DNA of 64,000 nucleotides, from positions 11,966,001 through 12,030,000 of the forward strand of contig NC_045132.1 of NCBI RefSeq assembly GCF_007655135.1. Reading direction: 5' to 3'. This stretch comes from Punica granatum. Lineage: Eukaryota; Streptophyta; Magnoliopsida; Myrtales; Lythraceae. This document shows positions 47,920 to 58,985 of this stretch, piece after piece. The position numbers and the translations under genes are program-made. The notes under the pieces were generated by a model, which saw only the letters and a program-made list of their open reading frames with translations, ran no database searches and had not been told where the DNA came from. Numbering within the stretch: the stretch's first letter is position 1; the number at the start of each line of letters is the position of its first letter.

Positions 47920-48322
47920 ATTTGTCAAGCAGATTCATGAGAAAACAAGACTCAACATTGAGCGAAGAACGGAGCAGTATACAAAATACGCCAACAAGGG
48001 CCGTCATAAGCTGATTTTTGAACCCAGAGATTGGGTTTGGTTGCATATGAGGAAAGAGAGATTTCCGGCGCAAAGACGTTCGAAATTGCTTCCAAGAGGA
48101 GATGGTCCTTTTCAAGTCTTGGAGCGCATCAATGATAACGCTTACAAACTAGACTTACCTGGTGAGTACAATGTAAGTGCTACTTTTAATGTTGCTGATT
48201 TGCTTCCTTTTGATGTAGGTGATGATTTGAGGACAAATCCTTTTCAAGAGGAGGGGAATGATGCAAATCGTAGCACGACTTCAAGGGATCCAGTTCAAAT
48301 TCCAATTGGACCGATTACGTGA
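47900..48322 (+). pseudogene. Integrase C-terminal domain, gypsy copy 2
   Basis: A shifted frame covers the C-terminal part: ARLN-like helix (KTRLNIERR), [42 protein letters not shown] and NPFQEEGND, then the LTR-encoded tail GPIT ending at TGA 48320-48322 (CGA in other copies). The frame overlaps the 3' LTR start at 48259. Confidence 0.85.
48243..48258 (+). other. Polypurine tract of gypsy copy 2
   Basis: TTCAAGAGGAGGGGAA, identical to copy 1, directly precedes the 3' LTR at 48259. Confidence 0.85.
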
Positions 48323-48612
48323 GCACGAGTAAAGAAGTTTAAAGATGAACTCAACGACCTGATTCAAGAGGTTCGGGCTCAAGCAAATTCATGGAGGCCC
48401 ATTGGACATGAACGAAAATCCATCAACATGATTCAAGTTATAGAAGATTCCGGACAAGGCTAAATTCAGCAAGTGTTTGAGGAAACTTCTAAAATATTTG
48501 ATGATCAGGAGAAGATATCATCAGATTTGTTTAAAGTTTAAATCTCATGGAGATATTCTAGGGATATTTAGATTATATATCTTTATAGATTATGTCATAT
48601 CTATATCGATAT
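48259..48612 (+). repeat. 3' LTR of gypsy copy 2, truncated
   Basis: The first 354 bp of the LTR; homology with 43231-43590 ends at 'cgatat', where TGTGCGCACC of the giant LTR begins. The last five bases, gatat, are the likely target duplication of the Ogre element. Confidence 0.88.
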
Positions 48613-51600
48613 TGTGCGCACCCGAATTTAATCTCGTCGGGGCACGCATGCGCGCGCTTAAGCAAACGCGGCTTGGGAGTGTCCACCTTCTCGGGGACGC
48701 ACGACGGACGCACGTGAGAAGGAGTCGCCACTTGCCATTTTCCGACCCGAAGGTCGAGGGCCGGCAAGTTACCCGGGTCTAGGGGTACGGGGTACACCTA
48801 AATGCTAAGGCAATGGTCATGTGGAACCGGAAATTCCGAATTCGGGGGTTCTATTACGTGCGGGCCTATATCCCGCGCACCCTTTCGGTACTCTAGCTTG
48901 CTAGGCTTGCCGTTTTGTTTATTTACCGCATGATTTAAGGTCGCACTTGACTCGCTCGTTTTGACACCGTAAAGTCGATGGATTGATCAAGTTGGGCCAA
49001 GAATCCGAAGGATGAGTAGGCTAGTGCATCGAGGAGTCGGTTCACTATCTTAGCGTTACAGTTCATCGAACCGTGATGGTCGAATCCCTGCGTGAACCGA
49101 AGCCACGAGTATCCGAGTTTACTCACCCTTCAGTGGTGATAGACCAACTTAACCGATCTGATACTCGGACCTCTCGCTCGCCGATCGGGGATCCTTACAA
49201 GTGCACGAATGAACATACAAATAGAATTCTCGCAATGTTCTCTCAACTAATTACAAGGTATAACTGACTAAGTAAATGGATCCCGATCGGTTTGCGTTGG
49301 GCCAATATTCCGCTCCGGCTCACCGAGTATTTTGAATAATCGATAAACAAATTAAGGCAAAGCGGGCTCGAGGAGCTGGGGGTCGGGTCCGGTCGATCCA
49401 ACGGTTTTCGGGGGAACCGGTCGGTTCTCGCTGTATCCGATTGACCGATCGAGCTCCCGGGTGATATCTAAACCCGTTTCACGCGCTCAATCCGAATCCG
49501 CCTTCCACATAGGCCGCATTCGGAGTGTGACGGTGAATCGCGGCTAGATCCCATTCCGCATTCGGGTTGCACGCGCTCGGTGAGTTAAGAGGCATTGGAC
49601 CTCGTATTCGGTGATTTGGGGAGTTGGACCCCGTGCAACACGTGACCTATGGGCTCGGGCCCGAATCGCAATAAATCATCATATGCAAAGACAAAACAGA
49701 AGAAAACTGATAAAACTGACACAATATAGACAACAACTGACAATTGTCGGTGAATGCAGGCAAGTGGTGTATTAAGTCGAACGTACGTGATTTAATCAGT
49801 TATTATCCGTGGTTGATTGGCAAACAATGCATCTAACCTAGGCAAACATAGAGGGCGGGCTAGGATAAGGTTCTAAGCCGATTACATGTGTGTGTTTGTT
49901 TTATGACTCTTATTCAGTTAAGTGTCACTGCGGTTTCACCGAATTAGCCAAACTCGTGTTTTGACTCTAGATTGGAATCTATCATTCCACTTATCCATTA
50001 TCTAGTGTTTGATTAGGCCGGATGCATGATTAGTCCGGTTCTTTGTGTTTTGGAACTGAAATAAAATGCTCCCCACCGAATCTACGATAGGAAGATAGAA
50101 ACACCGAAAGTGGACGGAATGGGCTGTGCGAATGAGACTCGTACCCGAACGGGTGGCCCTTTTCCGTCCATAGATCGAGGCGTTTCCAACTCCCTAGCGC
50201 CTAGGGTATCGGTGAATCACGGAATGACGATTATGCCCTTGGATAATAAAATTGCAATGTTCGTGTATAAATTGGAGATCGCGTCACACGAAGGAGTCTA
50301 AGAAGGACTCTCGTGCCCCGACTCGGGCCGCCTCAAATTGGGCCCGGACTCGAGTCGTGGCACGTGAGTACTCCCTAGACATCAATTCTATTCGGGTTAC
50401 GCGACTCAGTATTTTGAAATTGTGAATTTTTTAATGGAAAAGGGCATTCTCGCCATTCCGTAAATCATCGACGCGTTTACGAATTAATAACCAATTTACC
50501 CAATTTATTTAGTCCAAGTGATTTAATTAGCCGAGTGAGGCGTCCCCTTTTTTTCTTTTTGTGGGATTATTCGACAATTACCAATTTACACCGCAACTAT
50601 AGATTCAGTGGGTATTTATCCGGGACTAACACGTCTAATAAACGATCGATGCGCGATCGAAAATTAAATGGAGAGCACGATTACATACAACTCCAAGAGC
50701 TGACTTCCAAACGGAGGTGGAGGCCGACATAGACTCGAAGAGAGCCACGGGACGCTCAATCACGTCCCGAAGATAGTGACCGAACATTCCCTTGGCTCAA
50801 CCCCGGGTCTTGGTCGGTCTCTTGCGCCGATTTCAATCGTTTCTTGCATGTCTCATATACCATGGAAATCAATAATACAAGCACCCAATAGAATAATGCC
50901 GTCATGATGTAAAATACGCGAATAAACGTATGAGGTGAATATACGCATGAAATTCGTAATGCAACATTAATTTATTCAAGGCCAAATTCAAAAATTTATC
51001 CCGAGAACCCTCGATATCACGGGAGGAGAAGTCCGTGGCCTCGGAAGGACCAAGGGACCTCTCGGCCTCTCCGTAAGGGACGTGGCCATGAGCTCCCCTT
51101 GGTGCCACCGACCCGTGGGGACCTCTTCCCCCTAGATCCCGAATGTTTCTCGTTGCATCAACACATCTTGGTCACGGTTGAAAGCATCATGACCGAAGAA
51201 ATGGCCCGATCCGAAGAGATGAGGCGGCCATGGACTCTAGAGAGCCAAGAGGGCTCACGGCCCTCCCACTAGGGGGTTCGGCCGAGAGGTCTCACGACTC
51301 TCTTGGGTCCATATCGGTCTCATCCCCCCGCATCCGAGGCACTTCGTGTTATGCTTGCATGGCTACACGGTATACGGACGTTAATGATAAAAATAAACGT
51401 GCTACGATGCATGACGTGCATGGGGAGTTCGGATCCAAAAAAAATGCAACCTTTCATGCATTCCGAACCTCTAAAGCGCATAAACACTCCATATAAGTAA
51501 AGATCGAAGATCCTAGCCCTTCTAAGTTGTAGAGGGATGTTACCTAGCCTCGATGCACGAGGAAAAGAGTCGGGGAAGCGGCCGTGGGAGTCGCAAGACT

Positions 51601-53629
51601 CGGGTTGGACGTCACGGGTGGGTGACCCGGGTGAAGGTACAGCCGTTGCAGTCTCGGGAAAACGGCTCGGCACGCTTGCTCCGACCACGGCACGGTGCGA
51701 GGTCGGGTTCGTTGGACTCCTAAGAGGCAGATCTAGGTGATCGTGGGCAGACCCGAACGTGCCAAGGCCTGGACAAACCCGAAAATGTGAGAGAAAGTTC
51801 GGTAAAACTGTGAGGAACCCGGTAAGAGAGAAGCGGATGAACGACGATTATGCACGGTTGATCGGCCCTCGGACCGTGACCACCTCTTCACGAGGGAGGG
51901 TGAGGGTTGTGAGGAACCCTTTGAATGTGATGGCACGACTCGCCGAAGTCGTGGGAAGAAATGGCACGTGGTTGGCTCGGTGTGCGCGGCTAGAGGGGGT
52001 CTCGGGACCCGAATGTTCTTGCGGCTGGAACGGGGTGTTGGGGACCTCAAATCGAAAATCTAAGCCCGGAAATGGACTTAGGGGGTGGGAAATATGTAGG
52101 CTAGGAAGTTTGATGATTTTTGGCTTAAGTCGAGTCGGGTGGTTACCGGAATACCGGGTGGTTTTCCGGCGAGTTTGGGCGGTTTCGGCCTTGGCAAAGG
52201 GCTGAACGGAACTTGGGTGTGGGCTGGAGGTTGAGAGCTTTTTAGAGAGAAGTTGGCTTGAGAGAGAGTGGAGTTGAAGAAGTGATTAAGTCTAATGAGG
52301 AATGGGAACTTATAGGCTATGCTAATGACTTGCTTTGGGGAAGTTAATTGCGGTTTAATGGACTTAATGGGCTGTCGAAAATGAGTTAGGGGGCTGCCGA
52401 AAAATATCAAGTGATTAAGAAGGGGAAAATGTCATGTTGAGTGTAGGGGAAGCAAGAGGTTGAGTGATGGGAGGTGATGCATGTGAGTGTGTGTAAGAAG
52501 GAATTTGAATTTGTGGTGGAGGGAAGGAGGAAGCCTCCTTGGAGCCGTCGGCCAAGGGGATTAGCCGCGACTTGGGGCTATCATGTCGGAGCCGAGGGTT
52601 TGAGCCGCGGCTTGGGGTTGAGCCATGGCTTGATGGCTCAGCTTGGCTGAGCTGTGGGTCCCATTCGATTGAGAGAAAAGCCGGAAAATGCTTGAGACTT
52701 GATTGAGCTCGCATCCGATCTCCAACGTCCAATTAATTTGAAGATTTGGAATGCTTGAATGACGAGGATTTGAATGAGTCTAATATCGCCATGCGTCGTG
52801 TGAACGAACGTTCGGGCGACTCGGCGCCTTAAGAGTCGGTTTTGCCCTGTTTGGACGTTCGGAGTGGAGTTTAGTGCCCTCCGGTCCCCGATTGCTCTTT
52901 GTGCATCTTGACATTCGTTTCGGTGGCCCTTATGCCCCGTGGGGGATCGTTGGCTCGTCGCCCTCGGCCGAGGACCGTTTGCCCGGGGAGGCCTAGGGAC
53001 TTGTGACCGGGATTTTCTCAGTGTTCCCTGAATATCTTGAGGTGCTCGGGGATCGTTGTGATCTCCGTTCTTCGTGGACGTGCCCCGAAGGCTCGCCGGG
53101 AGACGTTCGTGACCACTGGAACGTCCCTCGGGAAACCAAGTCGAGTTCTGGAAGGTCATCTGAGGCTTGTTCCCCGACCTTGGTGGTCCTTGGGTGCCTA
53201 TAGGCCCGTTTCCGGGTGCCGTTTACTTGTCAGTGGGTCGGGCCCCGGGAGCTCTTTTAGAAAAGGCGTCCATGAGAGATCGAGGTGTCCCGGCTCACGT
53301 GGCTTGCCCCGGAAATGCGTCCGGACGTGTCATTGGTCACTTTGGCACTGAGAGGGATCTTTGGAGTCCCATATTGGGCACTTTTCGGTGCTTCGGTGAC
53401 TCGGTGATGAATAGTGCCACAGTGCCAGCTCCGTCGTTTTCGGAATTCCTTGTTCGTTCGTTCTTCTGACCGCTCTCTTCGGCTTTTCTAATTGACCCAG
53501 CTCTTCTCCCATTGTTCGTGACTCCGTGCCCGCCTACTTGCCTCTGGTTGCCGGATGATGAATAGCGTCCCGAGCTTTGATCGGGAATCCTCGTGTGGGA
53601 AGCCGGTGGGCCAAAATGGGGTGCTGACA
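48613..53629 (-). repeat. 3' LTR of the Ogre element, family A copy 4 (5017 bp)
   Basis: Plus strand TGTGCGCACCCGAATTT ... GGTGCTGACA. This is the reference copy for family A because the polypurine tract adjoins it and a coding interior of the same orientation follows. The termini form a near inverted repeat: TGTCAGCACC and TGTGCGCACC. No gene is supported inside; the short frames do not persist in A1, A2 and A3. Confidence 0.9.
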
Positions 53630-53645
53630 GCTTGCCCCTCTTTGG
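53630..53645 (-). other. Polypurine tract of the Ogre element
   Basis: Minus strand CCAAAGAGGGGCAAGC directly before the 3' LTR start TGTCAGC. It fixes orientation and LTR boundary. Confidence 0.87.
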
Positions 53646-53814
53646 TTGCATGCTCGGTTAGAGGATGTAGCCAAAAACCATGAGAGGCACCCTTTTGGTC
53701 CCGGCGGCCGCTTCTATCGTCGTTCTCTGTGGTAGCTCGCCCCCCCTGTCATGAGATAGTAGCGTGATCGGGATTTGGGGAATGTGAAGTGGTAGGTGAA
53801 GGGCCGAAGCCCGC

Positions 53815-54292
53815 AGAAAGCAGTAAAATGGACGAGAAGTCCGTGGACACGAAGTCCGGAAAGCAGTAAAGCAAACGCGAAGTCCAGAAAGCAGTAAAGC
53901 GGACTCGAAGTCCGTGGATGCGAAGTACATAGAGCAGTAAAGCGGACGCGAAGTCCAGAAAGCAGTAAAGCGGACGCGAAGTCTGTGGACGCGAAGTCCA
54001 TAAAGGAGTAAAGCGGACGCGAAGTCCGTGGACGCGAAGTCCGTGGACGTGAAGTCCATAAAGCAGTAAAGCGGACGCGAAGTCCATAAAGCAATAAAGC
54101 GGACGCGAAGTCCGTGGACGCGAAGTCCATAAAGCAGTAGAGCGGACGCGAAGTCCGTGGACGCGAAGTCCAGAAAGCAGTAGAGCGGACGCGAAGTCCG
54201 TGGACGCGAAGTCCAGAAAGCAGTAGAGCGGACGCGAAGTCGAGTCCAGAAAGCAGTAAAGCGGACGCGAAGTCCGGAAAGCAGTAAAGTGC
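53815..54292. repeat. 28-bp / 15-bp tandem array (array A) in the Ogre 3' UTR
   Basis: Long units are GGACGCGAAGTCC plus AGAAAGCAGTAAAGC (28 bp); short units are the same 13-bp dyad plus GT (15 bp). The linker appears about 13 times including variants. The dyad is GGAC-gcgaa-GTCC, extended to five pairs where C precedes and G follows. Frames of 138-239 codons on the minus strand are repeat artefacts (Phe-Ala-Ser-Ala-Leu-type strings). Confidence 0.92.
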
Positions 54293-54890
54293 GTAGAGTA
54301 TAAGGGAAGGTAAGGGTGGGGACGGATGTTAGGTGGTATGTTGGGGACGTCGGCAGAGGCAGATTGTCCCATTCCAAGTCGAGCTTGTTATTTGTTGTTT
54401 CCTTGAGCTAGGGTCAAGAGGATTCTCTATTATGCCCTCCATTCGGTTCGAAGCCCCGATCTGTCGCGCAAGCCCATCGTGTGTTCGTCAAGAAGGAGAT
54501 GCCCCTTGGGATTCCCAATCATACCTGTGCACGGAGACAGGGAAACCTACAAAGGACGTCAGTTGCGCTTAATCGGCGAGACGGGGTACATGTAAGAAGA
54601 ATCTATGTAAAGATGTGTCGAGGATTTGGTATCGGTGACTGTTGCAGGGTGGTCGTGTCCCTATCGGAGAATGGCTTTTTCTGAGACGGGTAGCCCGTAG
54701 AATATGTGCGTAAAGGTAAAAGGGGGGGATCTTATGGGATCCTCCAAGTCAAGGATACGTTGATTCGACCCCCATTTCGAAACGGGTCTCGAGCCTAGAG
54801 AGTCGAAGAGAGTTTGCTTGCGTCGGAGAGTGTCGAACCACTACTCGGTGTAGCTTCACAGGGGAAGTGTCGCTTTTCTTTCGTGGTCGA
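54293..54890 (-). mobile_element. Ogre 3' UTR, no gene
   Basis: No coding frame and no array. It contains 'ggagatgccccttggga' at 54496, shared with the A2 element at 33203. Confidence 0.55.
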
Positions 54891-55333
54891 GCCGACATTG
54901 TCCCCTAACTTTTGCCTAGGCCGCGGGATGCGTGACAGCCTAGTGGGGTATTTTATTTGATTTTTCTCACACGAATGCTTACCTTTTGCTACGATTCCCC
55001 ATGTTTGGATGGGATCGCACCCCTCGGGTCCTCTAACTTTTGCCTAGGCTGCCTCGGAGAGGTTTTCGACCTAGCGAGGAAGTGACTTGTGCTCTCCTTT
55101 TGCCGCGACTCCCCTTTGCGGGATTTTAAGTCGTGCCACTCGTTCCTTAGCTTTTGCCTAGGCCGCCTCGAAGAGATTTTCGACCTAGCGGGAAAATTTA
55201 TATTTTTCTCTCAAGAAAGCTTAGTATTGGACAAATTGTGGGAATTGACGCTCGTCCACGGAAACAGAAATGTCTTACAAGGAAAAGGGCACGGAGCCCG
55301 GCGAATGATAAAAGCGAAAACACATAGGAGCGC
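54891..55333 (-). mobile_element. TTTTGCC module directly after the integrase stop
   Basis: 'cttttgcctagg' at about 54909, 55037 and 55151 alternates with 'ccttttgc(t/c)(a/g)cg' at 54982 and 55096. Spacing is 54-73 bp, and 'ttttcgacctagcg' follows the second and third. The same alternating set is at 24137-24270 in the B element. It lies between the pol stop and the array, so it belongs to the 3' UTR. Confidence 0.75.
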
Positions 55334-56821
55334 TCATGGATAATACTTCTTGATGGCATCGGCGTTGACGGGAAGGGCATTTTCAGTGCCGTCCATGTCG
55401 CTCAAAATGACCGCTCCTCCGGAGAAAACCTCTTTGACGACAAAGGGGCCGTCGTATTTGTACGAGAACTTCCCTCGAGAGTCCGGCGTGACGTGTAGGA
55501 CTTTCCTCAAAACAAGGTCGCTGGGGCTGAAATCGCGGTGGCGGACTCTTATGTTGAAGGCTCGAGCCATTCTTTGTTGGTAGCACTGTCCGTGGCATGG
55601 CGCTTTCAACCTCTTCTCATCGATGAAGTTCAACTGTTCGTACTGCTGCTTCGCCCATTCTGCTTCTTCAAGTTCGGTCTCGGCAAGAATCCTCATGGAA
55701 GGGATCTCCACTTCGATTGGGAGGACGGCCTCCATGCCATAGACTAGTGAGTACGGGGTTGCCCTAGTTGAGGTCCGTATGGACGTACGGTACGCCAAGA
55801 GTGCATAGGGAAGCATCTCGTGCCAATCCTTGTAGTTCACCGTCATTTTTTTGATGATCTTTTTGATGTTCTTATTCGCCGCTTCCACCGCACCGTTCAT
55901 TTGGGGACGGTACAGGGTGGAGTTACGGTGTCGGATTTTGAATTGTGCACAGAGCTCATCGATGACCTTGTTGTTCAGGTTCTTGGCGTTGTTTGTGATT
56001 GTTGTCGCAGGGACCCCGTACCGGGCGATGACGTCGCGTCTGAGAAAACGTGCCACGGCTTTTGCGGTGACCGACACAAGAGTGACAGCTTCGATCCATT
56101 TGGTGAAGTCGTCGATCGCCACCAAAATGAACATATGCCCGTTAGACGCTTTGGGGTTGATCGGGCCAATCACATCCATCCCCCACATCGAAAAAGGCCA
56201 TGGTGCCGTCATGGGGCGCAGTTCGTTGGGCGGCGCATTGATCAGATCAGCGTAAACCTGACATCGGTGACAATGCCTGGCATGCTTCACACAATCAGTC
56301 TCCACGGTGGACCAATAATAGCCCAGGCGCATAATCTTCTTAGCGAGCATGAGACCGTTCATATGGGGTCCACAGTTTCCCCCGTGCACTTCCCCCATCA
56401 GACGTCGTGATTCGTGTTCGTCGATGCACCGGAGGAGTGTGGAGTAGAATGAACGGCGGTAGAGTATCTCGCCGCTCAAAAAGTAATATATCGCGAGGCG
56501 TCTGAGAGTCTTCCGATCGCGGCGATCGGCAAATGGGGGGTATTGGCCGGTTCGTAGAAGGTTCTTGATGTCTTCGTACCACGGCTTCGCCTCGGATGCT
56601 TCGATTGAGTTGCAGTGTGCCGGTCCTTCGGCTATCTCAATCTTGAGGGGCTCGATAAGGTTTTCCTTCATGATGCTCACCATGGAGGCGAGTGTTGCAA
56701 GCGCGTCCGCGAATTGATTTGTCATGCGCGGGGTATAGGTGAACGATATGTCCTCGAAGTTCTCGGTTAGCTTCTCGAGGTACTCGTGGTATGGCACTAG
56801 CTTTGCATCCTTTGTCTTCAT
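55334..56821 (-). pseudogene. Integrase with the end of the archaeal RNase H, Ogre
   Basis: A 495-codon frame. Residues 1-50 finish the second RNase H (NQFADALATLASM). Next is an integrase zinc finger: HGGNCGPHMNG, then HARHCHRCQ. The core has Asp in WGMDVIGPI and Glu in NGAVEAANKNIKKI, but the middle catalytic Asp is Asn (ITNNAKNL, codon at 55991-55993). The C-terminal domain follows: LVYGMEAVLPIEVEIPS, then FSPSDLVLRKV, YDGPFVVKEVF, ending NADAIKKYYP. Integrase would insert the cDNA; the Asn change should abolish strand transfer. A one-base deletion near 56820 separates it from the upstream frame. Confidence 0.9.
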
Positions 56822-56850
56822 TGCCCCAATGTCTGGAAGATAGTGAGCAT

Positions 56851-57327
56851 TCAGTCGCCGAACACTTCGAGCTCTTTTACTTTGAAATCAATCGCCGCTT
56901 GTAGGCCGAGGATACATGCCTCGTACTCGGCCACATTATTGGTGCACAGGAAGTCGATCTTTGCCGCTACCGAGTAATAGCGTCCGTCCGGGGATATCAG
57001 TACTGCATCGATACCTGATCCCGTGGAATTGACGGCACCGTCGAAGTACATCTTCCATCCCGGTTTCTCCCCCTCGTCGTCTACTTGGAGAATCCCCTCA
57101 TCCGGGAAGTCGGGATTAATTGGTGTGTGGTCTTCAATTGGGAATTCTGCCAAATGATCCGCGATCGCCTGCCCCTTGACCGAAGTGCGGGACACGTACT
57201 CGATGTCATACTCTGTCAGCTGACAACGCCATTTGGCGAGGTTCTGCGTGGAGGAGGGGCTATCAAGTAAATACTTCAGGGGGTCCGCCTTTGACAGCAG
57301 GCGGATCGCGTGATAAAGCGTGTATTG
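56851..57327 (-). pseudogene. Archaeal-type RNase H (second RNase H), Ogre
   Basis: The frame continues after the RT/RNase H stop at 57328 through QYTLYHAIRLLSKADPLKYL and TSVKGQAIADHLAEFP into KMYFDGAVNSTGSGIDAVL, then CTNNVAEYEACILGLQAA and ELEVFGD. The catalytic Asp (YFDGA), Glu (AEYEA) and Asp (FGD) are all present. A TGA follows FGD where the family has Ser (FGDSMLTIFQ), and a frameshift follows. A second RNase H of archaeal type is a known acquisition of the Tat/Ogre lineage. It would remove RNA from the RNA:DNA hybrid. The methionine at 57195 is not a true start. Confidence 0.85.
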
Positions 57328-58884
57328 TCAGAGCTTCTGCATGACCCACACCAATGCACAACACATCTTCTCGATTTCCGGATAATTGGACTCTCCATTG
57401 GTGAACTTTTTTCTTAGATAGTAGATTGCGCGCTCCGTGTGTGTGGACTCCTCCTCCTGCCCCAGCATGCATCCTAATGATTGGCGGCGCACCGTTAGGT
57501 AAAGTACGAGGGGACGGCCCGGTGTAGGCGGGACCAATACCGGCGGTTGGACCAGATACGCCTTGATGGTGTCGAAGGCCTTCTGACATTCTTCGTCCCA
57601 TTCGATCGCCGCGTTCTTGCGGAGCAAGCGAAAGAGTGGTTGGCATTTGTCTGTCAGGTTTGCAATGAATCGTGCGATGTAATTCAATCGCCCTAGGAAG
57701 CCTCGTACTTCGCGGACCGAAGAAGGTGGAGGAAGTTCTTTGATCGCCTTGACTTTATCGGGATCTACTTCGATGCCGCGCTCGCTGACCACGAATCCTA
57801 GCAGTTTTCCCGATCGAGCGCCGAACGTGCAATTTGCCGGATTAAGCCGAAGTTTGTACTCTTTTAGGCGGTCGAAGAGCCGCTTCAGATTAACGAGGTG
57901 ATCTTCTCCTTCTTTGGACTTGGCAATCATGTCGTCGACATAGACCTCGACTTCCTTGTGCATCATGTCGTGGAACAACGTAACCATAGCCCTCTGATAA
58001 GTTGCCCCAGCGTTCTTGAGGCCGAAAGGCATGACGTGGTAACAAAAGGTTCCCCACATGGTAGTGAACGTCGTCTTGATCTTGTCTTCCTCGACCATCC
58101 GAATTTGGTTGTATCCGGAGAAGCCGTCCATGAAAGAAAACTGGGCGTGGCGCGCCGTGTTATCCACTAGTATGTCGATGTGGGGCAAGGGAAAATTGTC
58201 CTTGGGGTTGGCCTTATTGAGGTCTCGATAGTCGACGCAGACTCGAACCCTTCCATCTTTCTTTTCCACCGGCACAATGTTTGCCACCCACTCGGAATAG
58301 TTACAGACCTCGAGAAAGCCCGCGTTGATCTGCTTGACAACCTCCTCCTTGATGCGGAGAAGGAGGCTTGCCCGTTGCTGTCGCAATTGTTGCCGCTTGG
58401 GCGGGAACTTCTCAGTGTCTAGCGGGAGGAAATGCTTTACTATCGATGGGTCTAGCCCCGGCATGTCGGCGTAGGACCAGGCAAAGACTTCTTGATACCT
58501 GGTCAGGAAATCGATCATTCGGACCCGTTGTGTTGGGTCGAGGCTCGTACCGATCTTTAGGATGCGGGGCTCCTCTTCAGTGCCCACGTTGACCTCTTTC
58601 GTTGGCTCGAGCGAGGTGAGCGGGCGATCTTCGAGGCGGCGCAAACTCTCTTCTATCTCAGGCACTAGACTGTCTTCGTCGAGCCCTTCCCCAAAGTATA
58701 TGGGTCCGGGCTCTCCGAGACATTCTTCGGATGGGTTCGAATCAACGTGTCGAAGATTTGGATTCGAGTGGAGCCTGGAGAATTGAAAGAATCGTCTTAG
58801 AAAATTTAGAATGGTATGAATAAAAGAGTAGGGAAGAGAGAATGGAATAGACAAGGATTCAAAAAATGCATATAGGGAATTCAT
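57328..58884 (-). pseudogene. Reverse transcriptase and first RNase H, Ogre
   Basis: The frame opens well before the conserved part, which begins about SNPSEECLGEPGPIYFG. RT motifs are complete: ANIVPVEKKDGRVRVCVDY, DGFSGYNQIRM, VMPFGLKNAGATYQRAM, and VEVYVDDMIAKS with the catalytic YVDD. Thumb: GFLGRLNYIARFI. The first RNase H follows (RPLVLYLTV, then RAIYYLRKKF, YPEIEKMCCAL) but its usual first Asp position reads LTVRRQSLGCML. The frame ends at TGA after WVMQKL, where reading continues in frame as QYTLYH. It copies element RNA into DNA. The first methionine at 58884 is probably inside an intron rather than a start. Confidence 0.9.
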
Positions 58885-58985
58885 TGATAGTATGGATCAT
58901 GAAGCCATAACAGAGTTCCCTCTTCCGTCGTGTGGCCTACGGCTAAGCCGACACGCGGGAAGCATCTCATACATAGATAAATCTT
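58775..58985 (-). other. Candidate Ogre intron between protease and RT
   Basis: Ogre elements are known to carry a spliced intron between the protease and RT coding parts. Here the protease frame ends at TAA just after GTATAAG (58985 downward on the minus strand), and a good 3' splice site (CGATTCTTTCAATTCTCCAG|G) ends at 58775. However, the visible GT sites fall at codon boundaries while this acceptor leaves one base before the RT codons, so the simple join is out of frame. The splice sites are therefore not settled. Confidence 0.35.

Larger units (their letters stand above)
43231..48612 (+). mobile_element. Ty3/gypsy retrotransposon copy 2, deleted and truncated
   Basis: It belongs to the same family as 36206-42961, in opposite orientation. 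The 5' LTR is complete (755 bp), the primer site is missing, gag-pol carries stops, a frameshift and an 882-bp deletion, and the 3' LTR is cut after 354 bp by the Ogre LTR end at 48613. In the shared LTR part I count about 14 differences in 354 bp (about 4 percent), more than for copy 1. The left flank is caagg; the right flank is outside the window. Confidence 0.9.

Noticed and set aside
53658..54377. A 239-codon minus-strand frame and two overlapping ones
   Set aside because: Product of the 28/15-bp array in the Ogre 3' UTR.
55820..56410. A 196-codon plus-strand frame opposite integrase
   Set aside because: Shadow of the integrase frame, no domain of its own.
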